A DNA stretch of 53,366 nt, taken from NCBI GenBank assembly GCA_945888515.1, contig CAMDAD010000021.1, forward strand, positions 1 through 53,366, read 5' to 3'. This DNA is from Akkermansia muciniphila (GTDB lineage Bacteria > Verrucomicrobiota > Verrucomicrobiia > Verrucomicrobiales > Akkermansiaceae). The notes under the pieces are model-generated. The model did no database searches. It was not told the DNA's origin and saw nothing but the letters and a program-made list of their open reading frames with translations. Of this stretch, positions 1 to 12,700 are shown in pieces. The translations under genes were made by a program, and so were the position numbers. Each line of letters opens with the position of its first letter. Position 1 is the stretch's first letter.

Positions 1-674
1 GTGCCGGCACCGGTCTTCAACACATTCACAGGGCTAGCGGAATCGGCGATGACCGTCCCTAGATTGGTGTCCCCGCTTCCTTGATTCAAGTTCATTTCTG
101 ATCCATTGAGCTTGACGTTGCCCGCGGTGATGGCTGCCCCCGAGTTATCATAAGCCCAGTCCTTGATCAAAGCACCACCCGTGTCGTTGGTGAACACCAC
201 GCGCATCCAGCCGTAGTTGCTGCCATTCAAGCGAAAACCGAGATAGCCCTCACTGCCGGCCACAAACTGACCCGCGCCACTTCCTATGTGCGTCTCAGAA
301 GCTCCAAAGCCAGGGCCGCCCGGATTTTGCCCATCCGCTCCCTGCACGAATGTCGAGTAGGTGCTGTTGCTAGTAACCAGTGACCCCTCCGACAGATTGG
401 CCACGGCCGATGTGCTCGTGGTTCCGAGTCGCACCGGCTGAAAAGAAGGAGAATTCCACAGCGCGGAACCACCAAAAAAAGCATTGATATCCCAGCCGGT
501 CACCGGACTCTCGGCATTGGTATTCCATGCTCCCGTCTCAATGTTGAGGTAAAGTCCGTCAAAACTGTTCGGAATCGAAATATCCTGCAAGTTGCTGTAG
601 ATCACTTCCGCGCTGGTAGGCAATACCAGCACCAGACTTGTGAGACCGACAACCGATGGGAATTTGTGTTTCAT
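1..674 (-). CDS. Secreted autotransporter-associated beta-strand repeat protein, N-terminal part (cut by left edge)
   Basis: The minus strand is open from an ATG at 672-674 to the window edge, giving 224 residues. It begins MKHKFPSVVGLTSLVLVL and continues PTSAEV, a Sec signal peptide with cleavage expected near residue 22. The body is rich in Gly, Ser, Thr and Asn, with stretches such as GYLGFRLNGSNYGWMRVVF, which resemble the N-terminal domain of secreted Verrucomicrobiota surface proteins. The last visible residues, VLKTGAGT, match the start of an autotransporter-associated beta-strand repeat, so the repeats probably continue outside the window. The gene lies 65 nt downstream of the giant repeat protein on the same strand and could be co-transcribed with it. 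No Shine-Dalgarno sequence is seen. The function is unknown; an extracellular or cell-surface role is inferred from the signal peptide and repeat type. Confidence 0.75.
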   Translation of the reverse strand, partial: MKHKFPSVVGLTSLVLVLPTSAEVIYSNLQDISIPNSFDGLYLNIETGAWNTNAESPVTGWDINAFFGGSALWNSPSFQPVRLGTTSTSAVANLSEGSLVTSNSTYSTFVQGADGQNPGGPGFGASETHIGSGAGQFVAGSEGYLGFRLNGSNYGWMRVVFTNDTGGALIKDWAYDNSGAAITAGNVKLNGSEMNLNQGSGDTNLGTVIADSASPVNVLKTGAG

Positions 675-739
675 GGTTTTTTGGGTTACGTTGATAGGAT
701 CGCGGGAAGACTAACTGTGTTTCGTCGAAGTCGAGTCAA

Positions 740-3700
740 TTAAAAGGAGCTCGAGACCTCCACTCGGAAGAACGTCGGTTTTTGCGGACCATTGTCACTT
801 TCAATGAAATTCGGGAATGGCACTCGGACGGCATCGATCGTTCCATCGGTCGCGATGACCGCAGGCGCGCTTACGCCATCGACCCACAGCGACAGACTGC
901 TGGAGAACTGCACCGTGTAGGTTAAGCCTGCTTCCAAATAATCCTTGCGACGACCAAAAACCGCATACCACACGCCGGCGTCTTTCACCAAAAGAGGCTG
1001 ACCCGTGCTGGTAAGCGTGCCGCCCGTGTAAGACAGCGATGCCGTGGAACTCACCGTAGGCTGCGTTCCAAAGGCATATTCCATCAAGTTGATGAAACCA
1101 TCGCCGTCCTGGTCGTCGGTTTTCAGTTTAGCGGTAAGCGGGGGCACATAGGTGGCGTCTGTCCATGCATCATAGAGCGCTTGAGGATTCGTGAGCAAGA
1201 GGCTGTTGCCCACTTTTACCAAGCTATATCCCGCGATTGGAGCATCCAGGGTAGGAGTGCCCGTGATGCCCGCCGAATCCGTGATCAACGTGTAGCTCGG
1301 CAAGGTCGGCGTGCCCGTGATCTTGATCGTGCCATTGGTCAGATTGAACGTGCTCGTCGAGGTCGTGGGCGAGCCGAGCGTGAAGCCCAGCGAAGCGCCC
1401 GCGCTCACCGTGATCGGCGAGGCCTGACTGCCACCCACCAGCGCCAGCGTGCCGACGGATACCGTGGTGGCTCCGGTGTAAGTATTGTTTCCGGAAAGTG
1501 TCCATGTTCCAGTGCCAGCATCTTTGAGGAGAGGTAGACCAGTCGTGGTGGATCCATTGGCGATCACACCAGAGATCACACCGTCACCGTTTCCACGAAG
1601 ACGAAGTTGACGATCGGCAGCGGTGGCAGTCATATTGCCATTGATGGTCAACAATCCACTCGAAGATTCAATCAGCGTGGCACCGTTCCCAGAAGAGATG
1701 GAAATGTTGCCATTGATGACATTGCTACCGGAATCATTGTAAATGACCCCACGATTCACTGCGACGGAGTTTTGGGTAGGATTACCGCTAACCGTAAGGC
1801 TGATGTTGGAGGCCAAGGTGATATCATTTTGCAAATGGATCTCACCACCGCCGTTGGATTGCAAGGTCTTGGGACCCACACCAAGGGCTCCGGAATTCGT
1901 GATGGTAAGCACGGCATTCGGATTGGTATTCTGCGCAGGCAATGTCACATTCCCCGTGAACAAGTTGTTACCGCTGAGGGTGACATTTGCTTGGCCAGTC
2001 GCCGTGTTGGAACCGATCGTCAATCCACCCGATGGTGTGCTTCCCGCGCCGATGACACCAGAGATAACGATATTACCCGTGCCGCGCAATGTGAGGGCAT
2101 TGGCTCCATTGGCAATATCACCGTCCACCGTGAGTGTTCCAGCATCAACCTGGATGGTTGCTGCACTTGACATGGTGATGTCACGATTCGCTCCCAAGTT
2201 ATAGGTGCCGCCACTAGAGCGCAACGCGCCACCACTGAGAGTAATGGTATTGGTTTCCGAGCCATCTCCCAGTTGATTCGCCGCGCTGATCTGGACCGTG
2301 CCGCCGCTGACCGTGGTGACCCCGCTGTAACCATTCGTTCCCGACAAGGTCAAAATGCCCGCGCCAGATTTCACGAGAGAACCGCCGCTACTTATCAAAT
2401 TGCCAGCCCAAGTCACGTTCTGAGAATTGGTATCCACACGGTAGGCCTGATTTACAGCCGAGCTAAAACGACCCGAGTAGTCGAAGGTGTTCGCCGCGGA
2501 GTATTGAAGCGTTCCACCACCGAACACGATCGTGTCGGCAGCATTAGCCAGTTGATTGCCCAGCGGCCCACTGGTTCCTGCTGTTTCCGCCACTCCCAAA
2601 TTCAGCGTGCCTGCATTGATGCGAGTCGCACCGGTGTAGGTGTTTGCAGTATTGAGTGTGGTCACACCAGTTCCTGCCTGTGTGAACGTTCCCGTGCCGG
2701 CGATCGTAGCGAACGATGCACTCTGCGAAACCGCATTGGATCGGTTGATTGTTAGATTACTGTTGTTGGTTATCGCGCTCGTTATCGCAAGAGCACCCGT
2801 TGTGCCACCATCACCCAGCTGCAAAGTTCCACCGTTGATATTCGTGGGACCAGTGTAGGTATTTGCCGCAGTCAAAACCAAAGATCCATCCGCAGCTTTG
2901 TTCAAACCACCCGTGCCGGAGAGAACACCACTCAAGGTAATCGTTCTGGCGGTTGTGTTATCGACCGAGTCAAGCGTGTTGATGGTCGCGCCCGGAGTCG
3001 CGGAAGTCATTGTCATGGCTCGGCTGCTCGACCAGTTTGCACTAGCACCCAGAGTTCCCGCTCCCAGGTTTACCGCACGGGTGGCAGTTGTGGTTCCCGT
3101 AGTCGCAATACCACCAGCACCGAGATTCACCCGACCACCGCTCAAATTAAAGGTTCTCGAGCCGGCTGTGTTGGTGACGTTATCCCCCAGCAACATCCCA
3201 GCAGCATTCAAGGTGCCGGAACTTTGAGTGTAGAACGGCGCACCTGATGCACCGTTACTCGCCACAGTCACATTGCCGGAGACATTAATAGATCCTAATC
3301 CAGTGTAGTTGAAGCCAGTCGTCGCATTACCCAGTGTCATGTCTCCCAGATTAATCGTTCCAGAACCAGCAAAGGTGTCTGTCGTGCGGTTCGTGCTGAC
3401 AGTCCAAGTACCGGAGATGGTCAAGGTGCCATCAATCGTGGTGCTCGTGCCCCATGCGTTATTAATCGATGCAGCGCTGAATGTAGCGCCTGTCTGAACG
3501 ACCAAGTTGTTTCCGATCGTGACACCGCCCATGTTGAAAGTACCTGTGGTAGTCAGAGATCCACCAGTGGCAATCGTCAAAGTTGCACCGCTACTTAGTG
3601 TCACATTACCCGCGGTCGTGTTCGTTGATCCAGATATGATCAGGTTTCCACCGCTCACCGTAGTGCCACCTGTGTAGGTATTGGTTCCGGAGAGTGTCAG

Positions 3701-6700
3701 CGTATTAGTTCCGCTCTTAGTCAAACTACCAAAACCAGTAATCGGATTCGCATAAGTCCTAGCATTGGTGCTAAGAACATACGCCAAAGTGCCAGAATTC
3801 ACGATATTGCTAGAACCAGCAATCGATCCCTCGTTGATGGTCAACGTGCCTGCGTTGATTATGGTTTCACCCGTGTAGGTATTCACCCCTGTCAGGGTCA
3901 AGTTGCCAACGCCATTTTTCGTGAGCGTTCCTACCTGAGAATTGGCGTTTTCAAGAACTTGGCCGATGGTGATATCACGACCTGATATCACATTGAGCTT
4001 CGCACCGTTAGCCGTGAGATAGGCATTGGTAAAACTTCCCGAAGGCATATATGAACTACTCGCAGCAAGGGGCGTGAGTGATCCTGTGTCGGAATCCAAT
4101 GTCAAAGTAGTCGTAGAATCAGCACCCCTTGCTGTAGGGAACGCTGGCAGAGTCACGAGAGCGGATCCGCCGATTGTGATGGCGGCCGTATTCGAAGCTC
4201 CGGCAGCAAGGACCGTGAACTGGTTGGCTGTGAAAGTGCCGCCTGTCAGGCTCAAGGCTGCGTTCACACCCGTTGATCCAGAAGCCGCACCACCCAGAGT
4301 GAGGATACCCACATTCGCCGTGCCAGCCGTTTGATTAAAGGCATTGGTCGTGTTGTTCGCAATGGTATCCGAGCGACCAATCTCGAGCAACGCATCGCCA
4401 CCACCACCGCTCGCTGAGGTCATATTCAATACACCCGTCCCGCTGAGGTTGAAAGTTCCACCACCACTGTTGATGCCAGGTGTCGGATTGGAATTCACAC
4501 CCAGCATGATGCCGCGGGAGGCGCTGGCGAACGTCGTGATCGAGCCGCCAGAGAGATTGTAAACACCTTGGTTGCCCACGGTGCCCTGACCAACGAGGAC
4601 CGCGTTTCCACTGGAGAAACTGATCGCTCCACCAGTCTGATTCACCGTAGCAGTTCCTGCCGTGGTGGGAATATTTCCAACATTCATGGCATTTCCACCA
4701 AGAGCATAGCTGCCAGCGCTAATATTGAGCACGGCATTCAAGCCAGGGAGATTGCCGACGTTAAACGCACCTGAACTTCCCGTTCTGGCGCCCGATAGAG
4801 TCAGCGTTCCATTGCTCACCGTGGTCGTGCCGGTGTATGTGTTGACACCCGAAAGCACCACCGTTCCCGCGCCATTGGCGTCGATTGATCGACTGGCGCC
4901 ACTGATCACACCGCTCACGGTGAGTTGAGTGGATGAGGCGGCGGTGAGGGAAGCATTGCTGAGCAACGCGATGTTTTCCGCGATAGTGTGCGAACCGGAA
5001 GTCACCGACACCACGGCGGAACTCGATCCATTGTTCAGTGTCAAATTGCTGCTGCCATTGGCACCCAATGTGTAAGCATTGGCATTGTTGAAACGCAGGA
5101 AGCTCACAATCTGCGGACTGTCCACACTCACCGTTCTTGGCGCGGTAATCGCGGAGCCAAACAAAGCAGCGTCACCGGCCGTGGTGGGGGTATAGCCTGT
5201 CCAGTTAGCGCCAACACTCCAGTTGCCATCAGCGTCAGTCGCCCATTGACCCTCATCCACAGAAGCAGTGATGGTAATGCTGTTCGTGTTAATCGTTGGA
5301 ATCAAAGTCACACGTCCAATGGTTTGGCTGGGCAAGGTAAAGCCACCAGCATTGCTGATCGGATTCACCGAAGTCAACAAGGTATAGGTATTTCCTTCTG
5401 ACAAGACGCCAAGCGAATTGAAGGTCAGCGCACTGTTGGCGGTAAGGGTGAAGTCCTGGACGGTGATGGTGTCATTGATGCCTGAGGCACCGACATCAAA
5501 GTTCAAGGTGCCACCGCTGAGAGTCAGGGGTTTGCCGGTGAGATCAAGCGTGGATGCCGAGGACGAGGTGAAGGCAAGCGTGCCACCCGCATTCACAGTG
5601 ACACCGCTCGTAGTCGGGGTGGTAGCCGCATTACTATTGAGTAGCAGAGTGCCGCCATTGACAACGGTGGAACCTGTGTAGGTGTTGGCACCGCTGAGGG
5701 TCAGAGTTCCGGGGTTGATCTTCGTGAGCCCACCACCGGTGTTGGGGACCAAAGCACCCACCGTGACGCTTGCACCAGTCCCGCCACCCCCGGTAAGGGT
5801 GACACTCGGGGCAACGGTGTAGCTACCTGGGGCCGTGATCACGATCTCAGTAACAGCACCACCGCTGACAACCGCATAGCCTGCTGCCGGCGCTCCGCCC
5901 GCTGCGAGCGTGCCGCCTGTGAACTGAACCATGGGTGCACCAATGTATCCAGAACCGCCCGTGATCGAGAGACTGCTCTGTCCCACGCCGTCTGCGGTGG
6001 GAGCAAGGAGAGGGTTCGCTAAGGTAGTGGCAAAAGAATTGGTATCCACCGTGAGACCGCCGACGAAATCGCGGCTAGTTCCGGAGTTATCAATCGCACC
6101 ATACATCGTGGTGGTAAAAGTCTGGTGAACAGCGCTGACAGGAATCGCATTGGTAAGTGCCGCTTGCGCTTTCAGAGTGCCCCCTGCGAAGTTTACGGAG
6201 GCGCTATTGCTGGAACCGGATGTGTTTCCACTTAGCATATTCGCTCCGATCTGCAAGGTTCCAGCAGCCAGGTTGAGGATTCCCGTCGTACCAGTAATCC
6301 CCGTTCCCGTTCCGTTACCAAAGGTGATGGCTTGATTCGAATTTAGAACCGATCCACCAACAATGTTCAAAACCGCATAACCATTGCTACGATCCATGTT
6401 GAGACCGAATGGATTGGTTGAGCCTACACGATTCAGCGTGCCACCAGTATCCACGGTGATCATCGAACGACCGCCACCTGAGGCGGGAGAATAAGTCATC
6501 AGGAACCACTCTCCACTGGTGTGGTCAAGCGTGCCAGAACCACCGATATACATCACGCCCGTCGTCGCAGAACCATTCGAGGGCGCGAATCGTCCGTTTG
6601 CCTTCAAGGAACCACCGGTGATTTCCATATATCCATAGCCGGCAGAGGCAACGACATTGTTAGGATTGGTGGTTGCCGTACTGGTAAAGTTAACCGTGCC

Positions 6701-9700
6701 ACCCGTCTGAATGTAAGCTGCGTTAGCAGAGGCATTGGTTGAACCTTGGAATCGGAAGTAGTTCGTCACATTTCCGCTGACGTTGACAACGCTGTTGCCA
6801 GCAGCCACGCCATAGAGCAAATTCGATCCGGCAGTCGGCGTTCCATTCCCGGTCAGCGTGCCCGTCATGTTGAGAACGCCTGTGCTGACTGAGGTATTGC
6901 CGGTATAAGTGTTATTGCCGCCCAGTGTGAGAGTTCCCGTTCCGTCTTTCGAGACTCCACCCGAACCCAATGCGACCACGCCATTGATGGCGATGTTTCC
7001 GGCACCGCCGACAACCAGCGTTCTCGCTTCACTTGTCACTGCAGCCGCGTTGCTCAATGTCAATGTTCCGCTATCGGAATTGATCCTTGATTGCGCTGCC
7101 AAGGTCACGGCTCCATCGTAGGTGTTATCGCCGGCGATGTTGCGCAAGGCTCCCTGCTCGGTGATACCGCCGCCGCTGATGCTCAATAATTCCGCGCCAA
7201 TCGTGAGCGCTCCAGCCGTGCCGTCCAACTCAAGAGCACTGGTGCCCGATTGCGTCGTGCCCGCTGCCGTGCTACCCAATCCCGCGCTATTGCTGATGCG
7301 CAACACGCCATCCGTCACGGTGGTAAGCCCACCGTAGGTATTCGATCCGCCCAACACCATCGTGCCAGCTCCGGCCTTGGTCAAACTTCTGCTATTGCCG
7401 CCATCGCCAATCGCACCTCCCACAGTGAGCTGACTCGCTGCGCCGGTAACAACCAGACTGTTTGCCAGCGTCACCGCACCTGTGCCAAGGTTGAGTGCAT
7501 TTGCACCAGTGAAAGTGAAGTCACCATTCCACGTTTGAGCGTTGTTATTGCTGAGCACAATCGCTCCAGATGGAGTATCAATCGTCGTGCCGGCACCGAT
7601 ATTCAAGGCTCCAGCACCAAGGGCTGTAGCACTGTTGATGTTCAGAGTGCCACCCGAAAGAGTCAGAGAGCCGGAACCCGTATTATTTCCAGAGAGAGTC
7701 AACGCACCCGTGTTCGACTTGACGACATTCGCATTGAAAGCCGTATCACCGCTAACCGTCAGCGAACCCGTGGGATCAATGTCCCATGTTTGTGCGGCAC
7801 CTACGGTCAATGGCGCTGAAATTGTGGCGTTTCCACCACCCGTCAATACACGGATACCACCCGAGGTGCTGGCAGGCGTGAGAGTGAGGGATCCACCAGT
7901 ACCCGCAGCGATGCTGACAGCGGTAACACCCGTCGGGATATTGGTAAATTGCAGACTGTCCACCGTAAATGCAGCATCCAACGTGGTGTCGATGACAGAT
8001 CCGCTGGTGAATGGAGCTCCAGTTGCAGCGAAATAAACTGTGTCTGCGCCTACGGGCTTGCTGAGGGCATCCACTGTGCCAGCACTATCCGTCGTCCAGT
8101 TCGCAGTTCCACTTCCCAACGTGTTCCAAGAAAGATCCTGACCACCACGCCAATAGATCGGCACGGAAGCGGATACGGTCACGCTCACGACCGTGTCACT
8201 CGCATTGATGGTGTAATTGAATCCGTTCGGAGCGGTGCCCAATGCATAGGTAGCTCCTGACAAACCACTCGGCGCAGTCAACAAGTTGTAGGTTCCTGCT
8301 GCGGGAGTACCGGAGAAATTCAAGGTGACCACACCCGAAGTCACCGCAGTGCCAGATGATCCTACGGCGATGCTGTCGGTGGTAGCGCCGTTAAATTCAA
8401 AGCCCAATTGGGCTCCACCAGCCAAGGTAAGAGCTCCGACTGAATTATCCAGAGTGAGAGCCTCGGCGGATACTGTCGAGTCAGCAAGGTTGAGATTTCC
8501 CGTGGAGCCCACCGAAACCGTTGCAATATCGGTGCCACCAAAACCGGCACGCAAGGTGCCAGCGTCGACCACAACCCCTGCCAAACCACCATTGAGAGAG
8601 GTAGTGCCGCTGATGACTGCGGTGCCGGGACCTGTCTTGACCAGATTTCCGCCAGAGCTGCTCACGGCAAAGCTCAGGCTGCCACTGGCATTTGCCACAT
8701 CGACGGTGCCAGCAGATGCACCAACCGAAACCGGACGATTCAATGCAGTCGCGGAGGAAGAGGTATAACTGATGCCACCACCATTCAAATTGACCACTGT
8801 AGAATTCCCCAGAGGACCCGAGGTCGCGGGCGATGAGGGGAATGCGACCAATCCACCGTTCACCGAGAGCGCGCCGGCAAAATTGCTGGCTCCCGACAGC
8901 GTTTGCGTGCCAGTGCCGATTTTGGTCAGCGAGAGAATTCCCGCAGTGTTGTTAATTGCGCCACTATGGCTTGCCGTGGCATCGTTATCCCCAAGAGTCA
9001 GGGTAACAGTGCCGGATGGGATGGCCACATTACCACTTCCGCTGAGACCGTTGATGGTTTCATTTCCGCCAGCCAAACTCAGCAAGCCAATGCCAGTGCT
9101 GTTGCTGTTCACGATCACATTACCCGTGCCAGCACCATTGGGAATCTGGCCTGCTGCAAGCAATTGCAAAGTCGCCGACTTACCCGAAGCAGCATTGAAA
9201 TTGACAACCGTGTCGCCTTGATAGTTGTTCGTTCCCGCAGCGTTATTGAGAGTGACAATGAACTGTGTCGCAGATGCACTGAGTGAGACGATGTCGAGAA
9301 CCAAACCGGATGAACCTGTGACTTGGTTGGTGAGTGTGAAAGCACCAGCTGTTGCCGTATTTGAGGTAAACGTGGCAGGCGCGAGATTGGCCGTAATCAC
9401 GCCAGAAAGGACAATTCCTGCTGCATCAGTGCGAATCCCCACACGATCCGTGCCCAGAGCGGTATTGAAGGTGATGGGATTGGACAACGTTTGGTTCGAA
9501 GTAGCGAAATAAATTCCCGCAAGGTCTGTGGGTGATTCACCAATCGTGATGGCACCAGTGCCGTAGGATCCAGCAGTGATGGTTCCTGGTGACAACCGCG
9601 TACCAGCGCCGCTCGTTGTTAAAACAATGCCACCTGAGAAGGTGTTGGCAGCGTTTGCCAATGAGAAGTTACCGTTTGCATTGGTAACCCGCAGAGCAAG

Positions 9701-12700
9701 ATCTCTGGATACGCCATCCTTGATATTTACAGCCGACGATCCCGCATTGGTAATACTGAGAGTGCTAGTGCCGGATCCAGCCGCATTGTCCGTAACGACC
9801 CCCGTTGCAACTCCGCCCAGAGTGGAGACAGAAGCGTTGAGGCCATTCAAATCAAAAATGCTCGTGCCGTTCACCGTGAGCGCGCGGCCAGTGGGTAGCG
9901 CGTTTTCGATGCCCTGCTGAAGGGTTCCGGCTGAAATGGTAGTTCCACCCGTGTAGCTGTGAGCGGTAGTCAGCGTCATCGTACCCGCACCAACTTTCGT
10001 CAATGCCAAAGTCGCCGCAGCTCCATTCTGCAAAAGACCACCAAACGTGAAATTTGATGCATCGCCCACGCTAAGTGTTGCCGCCGTAGAAGCATGATTG
10101 TTCTGCACAGTTCCTGAACCGGTCAAGCTGCCAATCGTATTACTAAACCCATTCAATCTCAGCGTGCCCGACGCATTCAACTGAACCGTTGATGTGGAAC
10201 TAAAACTGTTCGCGACACCGCCTTGCAAAATCCCCCCGTTCAACACGGTAATTGTGCCGCTGTGTGTTGAGGTGGCGGCAGCTGCCGATAAAGTGACGAG
10301 TCCACTAATGTCCAAAGAACTACTGCCGCTCAGAGCGCCAGTGACCGTTAATGCGGATCCGTTCGCTCCCGTGCCATCGACGCTCCAGGTTTGATTGGAA
10401 CCCAAAACCACTGGCGCGGAAACGGTCACGCTTCCAGCGTTTGATCCAACGCTGATACCGTCAACCGAAGATGCCGGGGCAATCGTCAATACCCCCGTAG
10501 CGAGAGCGGGTGTTGTTCCACCGGCGATCGTCACCGATGTTACCCCATTGGGATTGTTGCCAAACACCAAGTTGTTCACCGTGTAATTCTGATCCAACGT
10601 AGTCGTGATCACACCGACCGTATTGGTGGCATTCACCGTGCTGAATCGCACCGTGCTTCCTGCTCCAGGGCTGGCCTGCGCATTGGTTGTGCCAGCACTA
10701 TCAGTGAACCAGTTGCTGGTCCCTGCAGCCAGTGAGCTCCAGCTGTTATTGCTATTTCCGCGCCAATAGATGTCCCCCGTCACTGGCGTGAAACCCAATT
10801 GCACCGCAGTGTCCGTGGCATTCAGAGTGTATGAATATCCACCAGGTGCATTGACCAAAGAATAAGTCGCTCCACTCAACCCACTCGCCGCCGTGATCAA
10901 ATCATAAGTTGATGCTGCGCCAAAGCCCGGCAACGCCAAAATGTTAATACTGACTGTTCCCGTTGTCGTAGCTGCATTGGGAGAACTCAGCTTGTCGGAT
11001 GTCTCGGTGCCGGCTCCTAATTCCAGCGCCAATCGACTCGTGCCCGTGGCCGAACCAAGTGTGAGCGCCGAGATATTCGCCACCGCATTGGCCGTGCCAC
11101 TTGCTAGGGAAAGTGTTGCCCCTTCTGCCACCGTAGGCGCAAGAGAGAATGCCGTATTGGACGCCACAGAGCCAGACAAGATCAGGGTCCCCTCAGATAC
11201 CGTCGTCCCACCAGTATAGGTGTTTGTGCCTGCAAGTGTAAGATTGCCAGCTCCCGCTTTGACAAGCCCCAGAACATTGCCACCGTCGCCAATCGCACCC
11301 GAGAAAACCGCGGATTTACCAGCCACCGTAGTTCCCAGAGTACTGGTAATCGTGCGGCTAGCTCCGCTAAGAGTCACAGGCCCCGAAAAGATCAGGCTCT
11401 TTTCTGACGCAGTTGTATAGAAGGTGGTGTTACCAGAAAGAGTCACCGCATTCCCGACCGTGCGGTCAGCAGTCGTGCCTGCGCGCATTTGCCCGCCATT
11501 GATGACCAGTGTTCCTGTTCCGAACGCTCCGGAAGTAGGACTGCCTGGTGTGCCGATCGAGTCACGATCCACCGCAATGACACCAGCAGTAACAGTTGTT
11601 CCGCCTGAGTAAGTGTGATCACCGCGCGGCACCCAGTCGCCTGTGCCGCTGCTATTCATCACCACGGAACCTGTGCCGTAAATGACGCCATCTGAGAAAT
11701 AACGCCCCGTATTCGTGTTCGCGATCGTGAGCGTGTTGGCATTGAGGTTGATGCTATTGCCAGACGTGTTGACAACTCCCGTCTGTAAGACGCCAGTACC
11801 TGTATTGCTGACAGTCAGATTGTCATTCATCGTGATCAAACCAGAAAAAATCGTGGTCGGCGCTGCGATGAGCGACAAAGTTTTTGTGCCACTACTTCCA
11901 GCCTGGACTGTGATCGTGTTCGTATGCGTAAGGCTAGAGCCGGCTTGCAGAGTAGCGCTTGCCGCACCTGTCGTGGCGCCAATAAAAATGGTGCCTGCAC
12001 CTGCGGCAGAAGCTGAAGTTTGAATCCTCAAAGCACCTTCCTCAACGGTAACTCCGTTGGCGAAGGTATTAGCACCCGTCAAAAGAACCGTGCCTGTACC
12101 AACCTTGGTAAGCGTGCCAGAACCAGAAATGATGCCGCTGAGAGTAAACAGACCAGCACCGTTTCCGCCAATGCTTGAGTTTGAGGCAAGGTTAATCGTG
12201 CCGGAAAGCGAGGCGGCTGCGCTACTCGAATTGATCAATGCGCCGCCAGAAGAAATTCCCGTGCCATTGAGGGTGAATGCCTCTGCTCCTACGGCGACAC
12301 CATTGAGATCAACGACCGCCCCAGAAGTAACGGAAACCCCGCCCGCCGTGGTTCCAAATGCCGTTGCATTGCCGGCACGCAAAGTACCAGCCGAAACTGT
12401 GGTAGCTCCCGTATATGTTCCGGCAGCCGAGAGCACCGCGATACCACCACCAGTTTTTGTCAAGGTAAAAGCGCCACCAACAGCACCGAGAGTAAGCTGA
12501 GTATTTGACCCGGGCGAAAATGTCGCGTTGCCAGTCATCGTGGTAGCGCCAAAAGTCACACTTCCCGTTCCAGTAATGTTGGCACCGCGGGAGACGCTGA
12601 GTGTTTGCGCGCCGATACTCAATGTGCCCAATGTTTGTGTCACGTTTGCGGTGCTGGCCTGAGCATCCGCTTCGATCGTTGCGTTTGCACTGACTGTGGT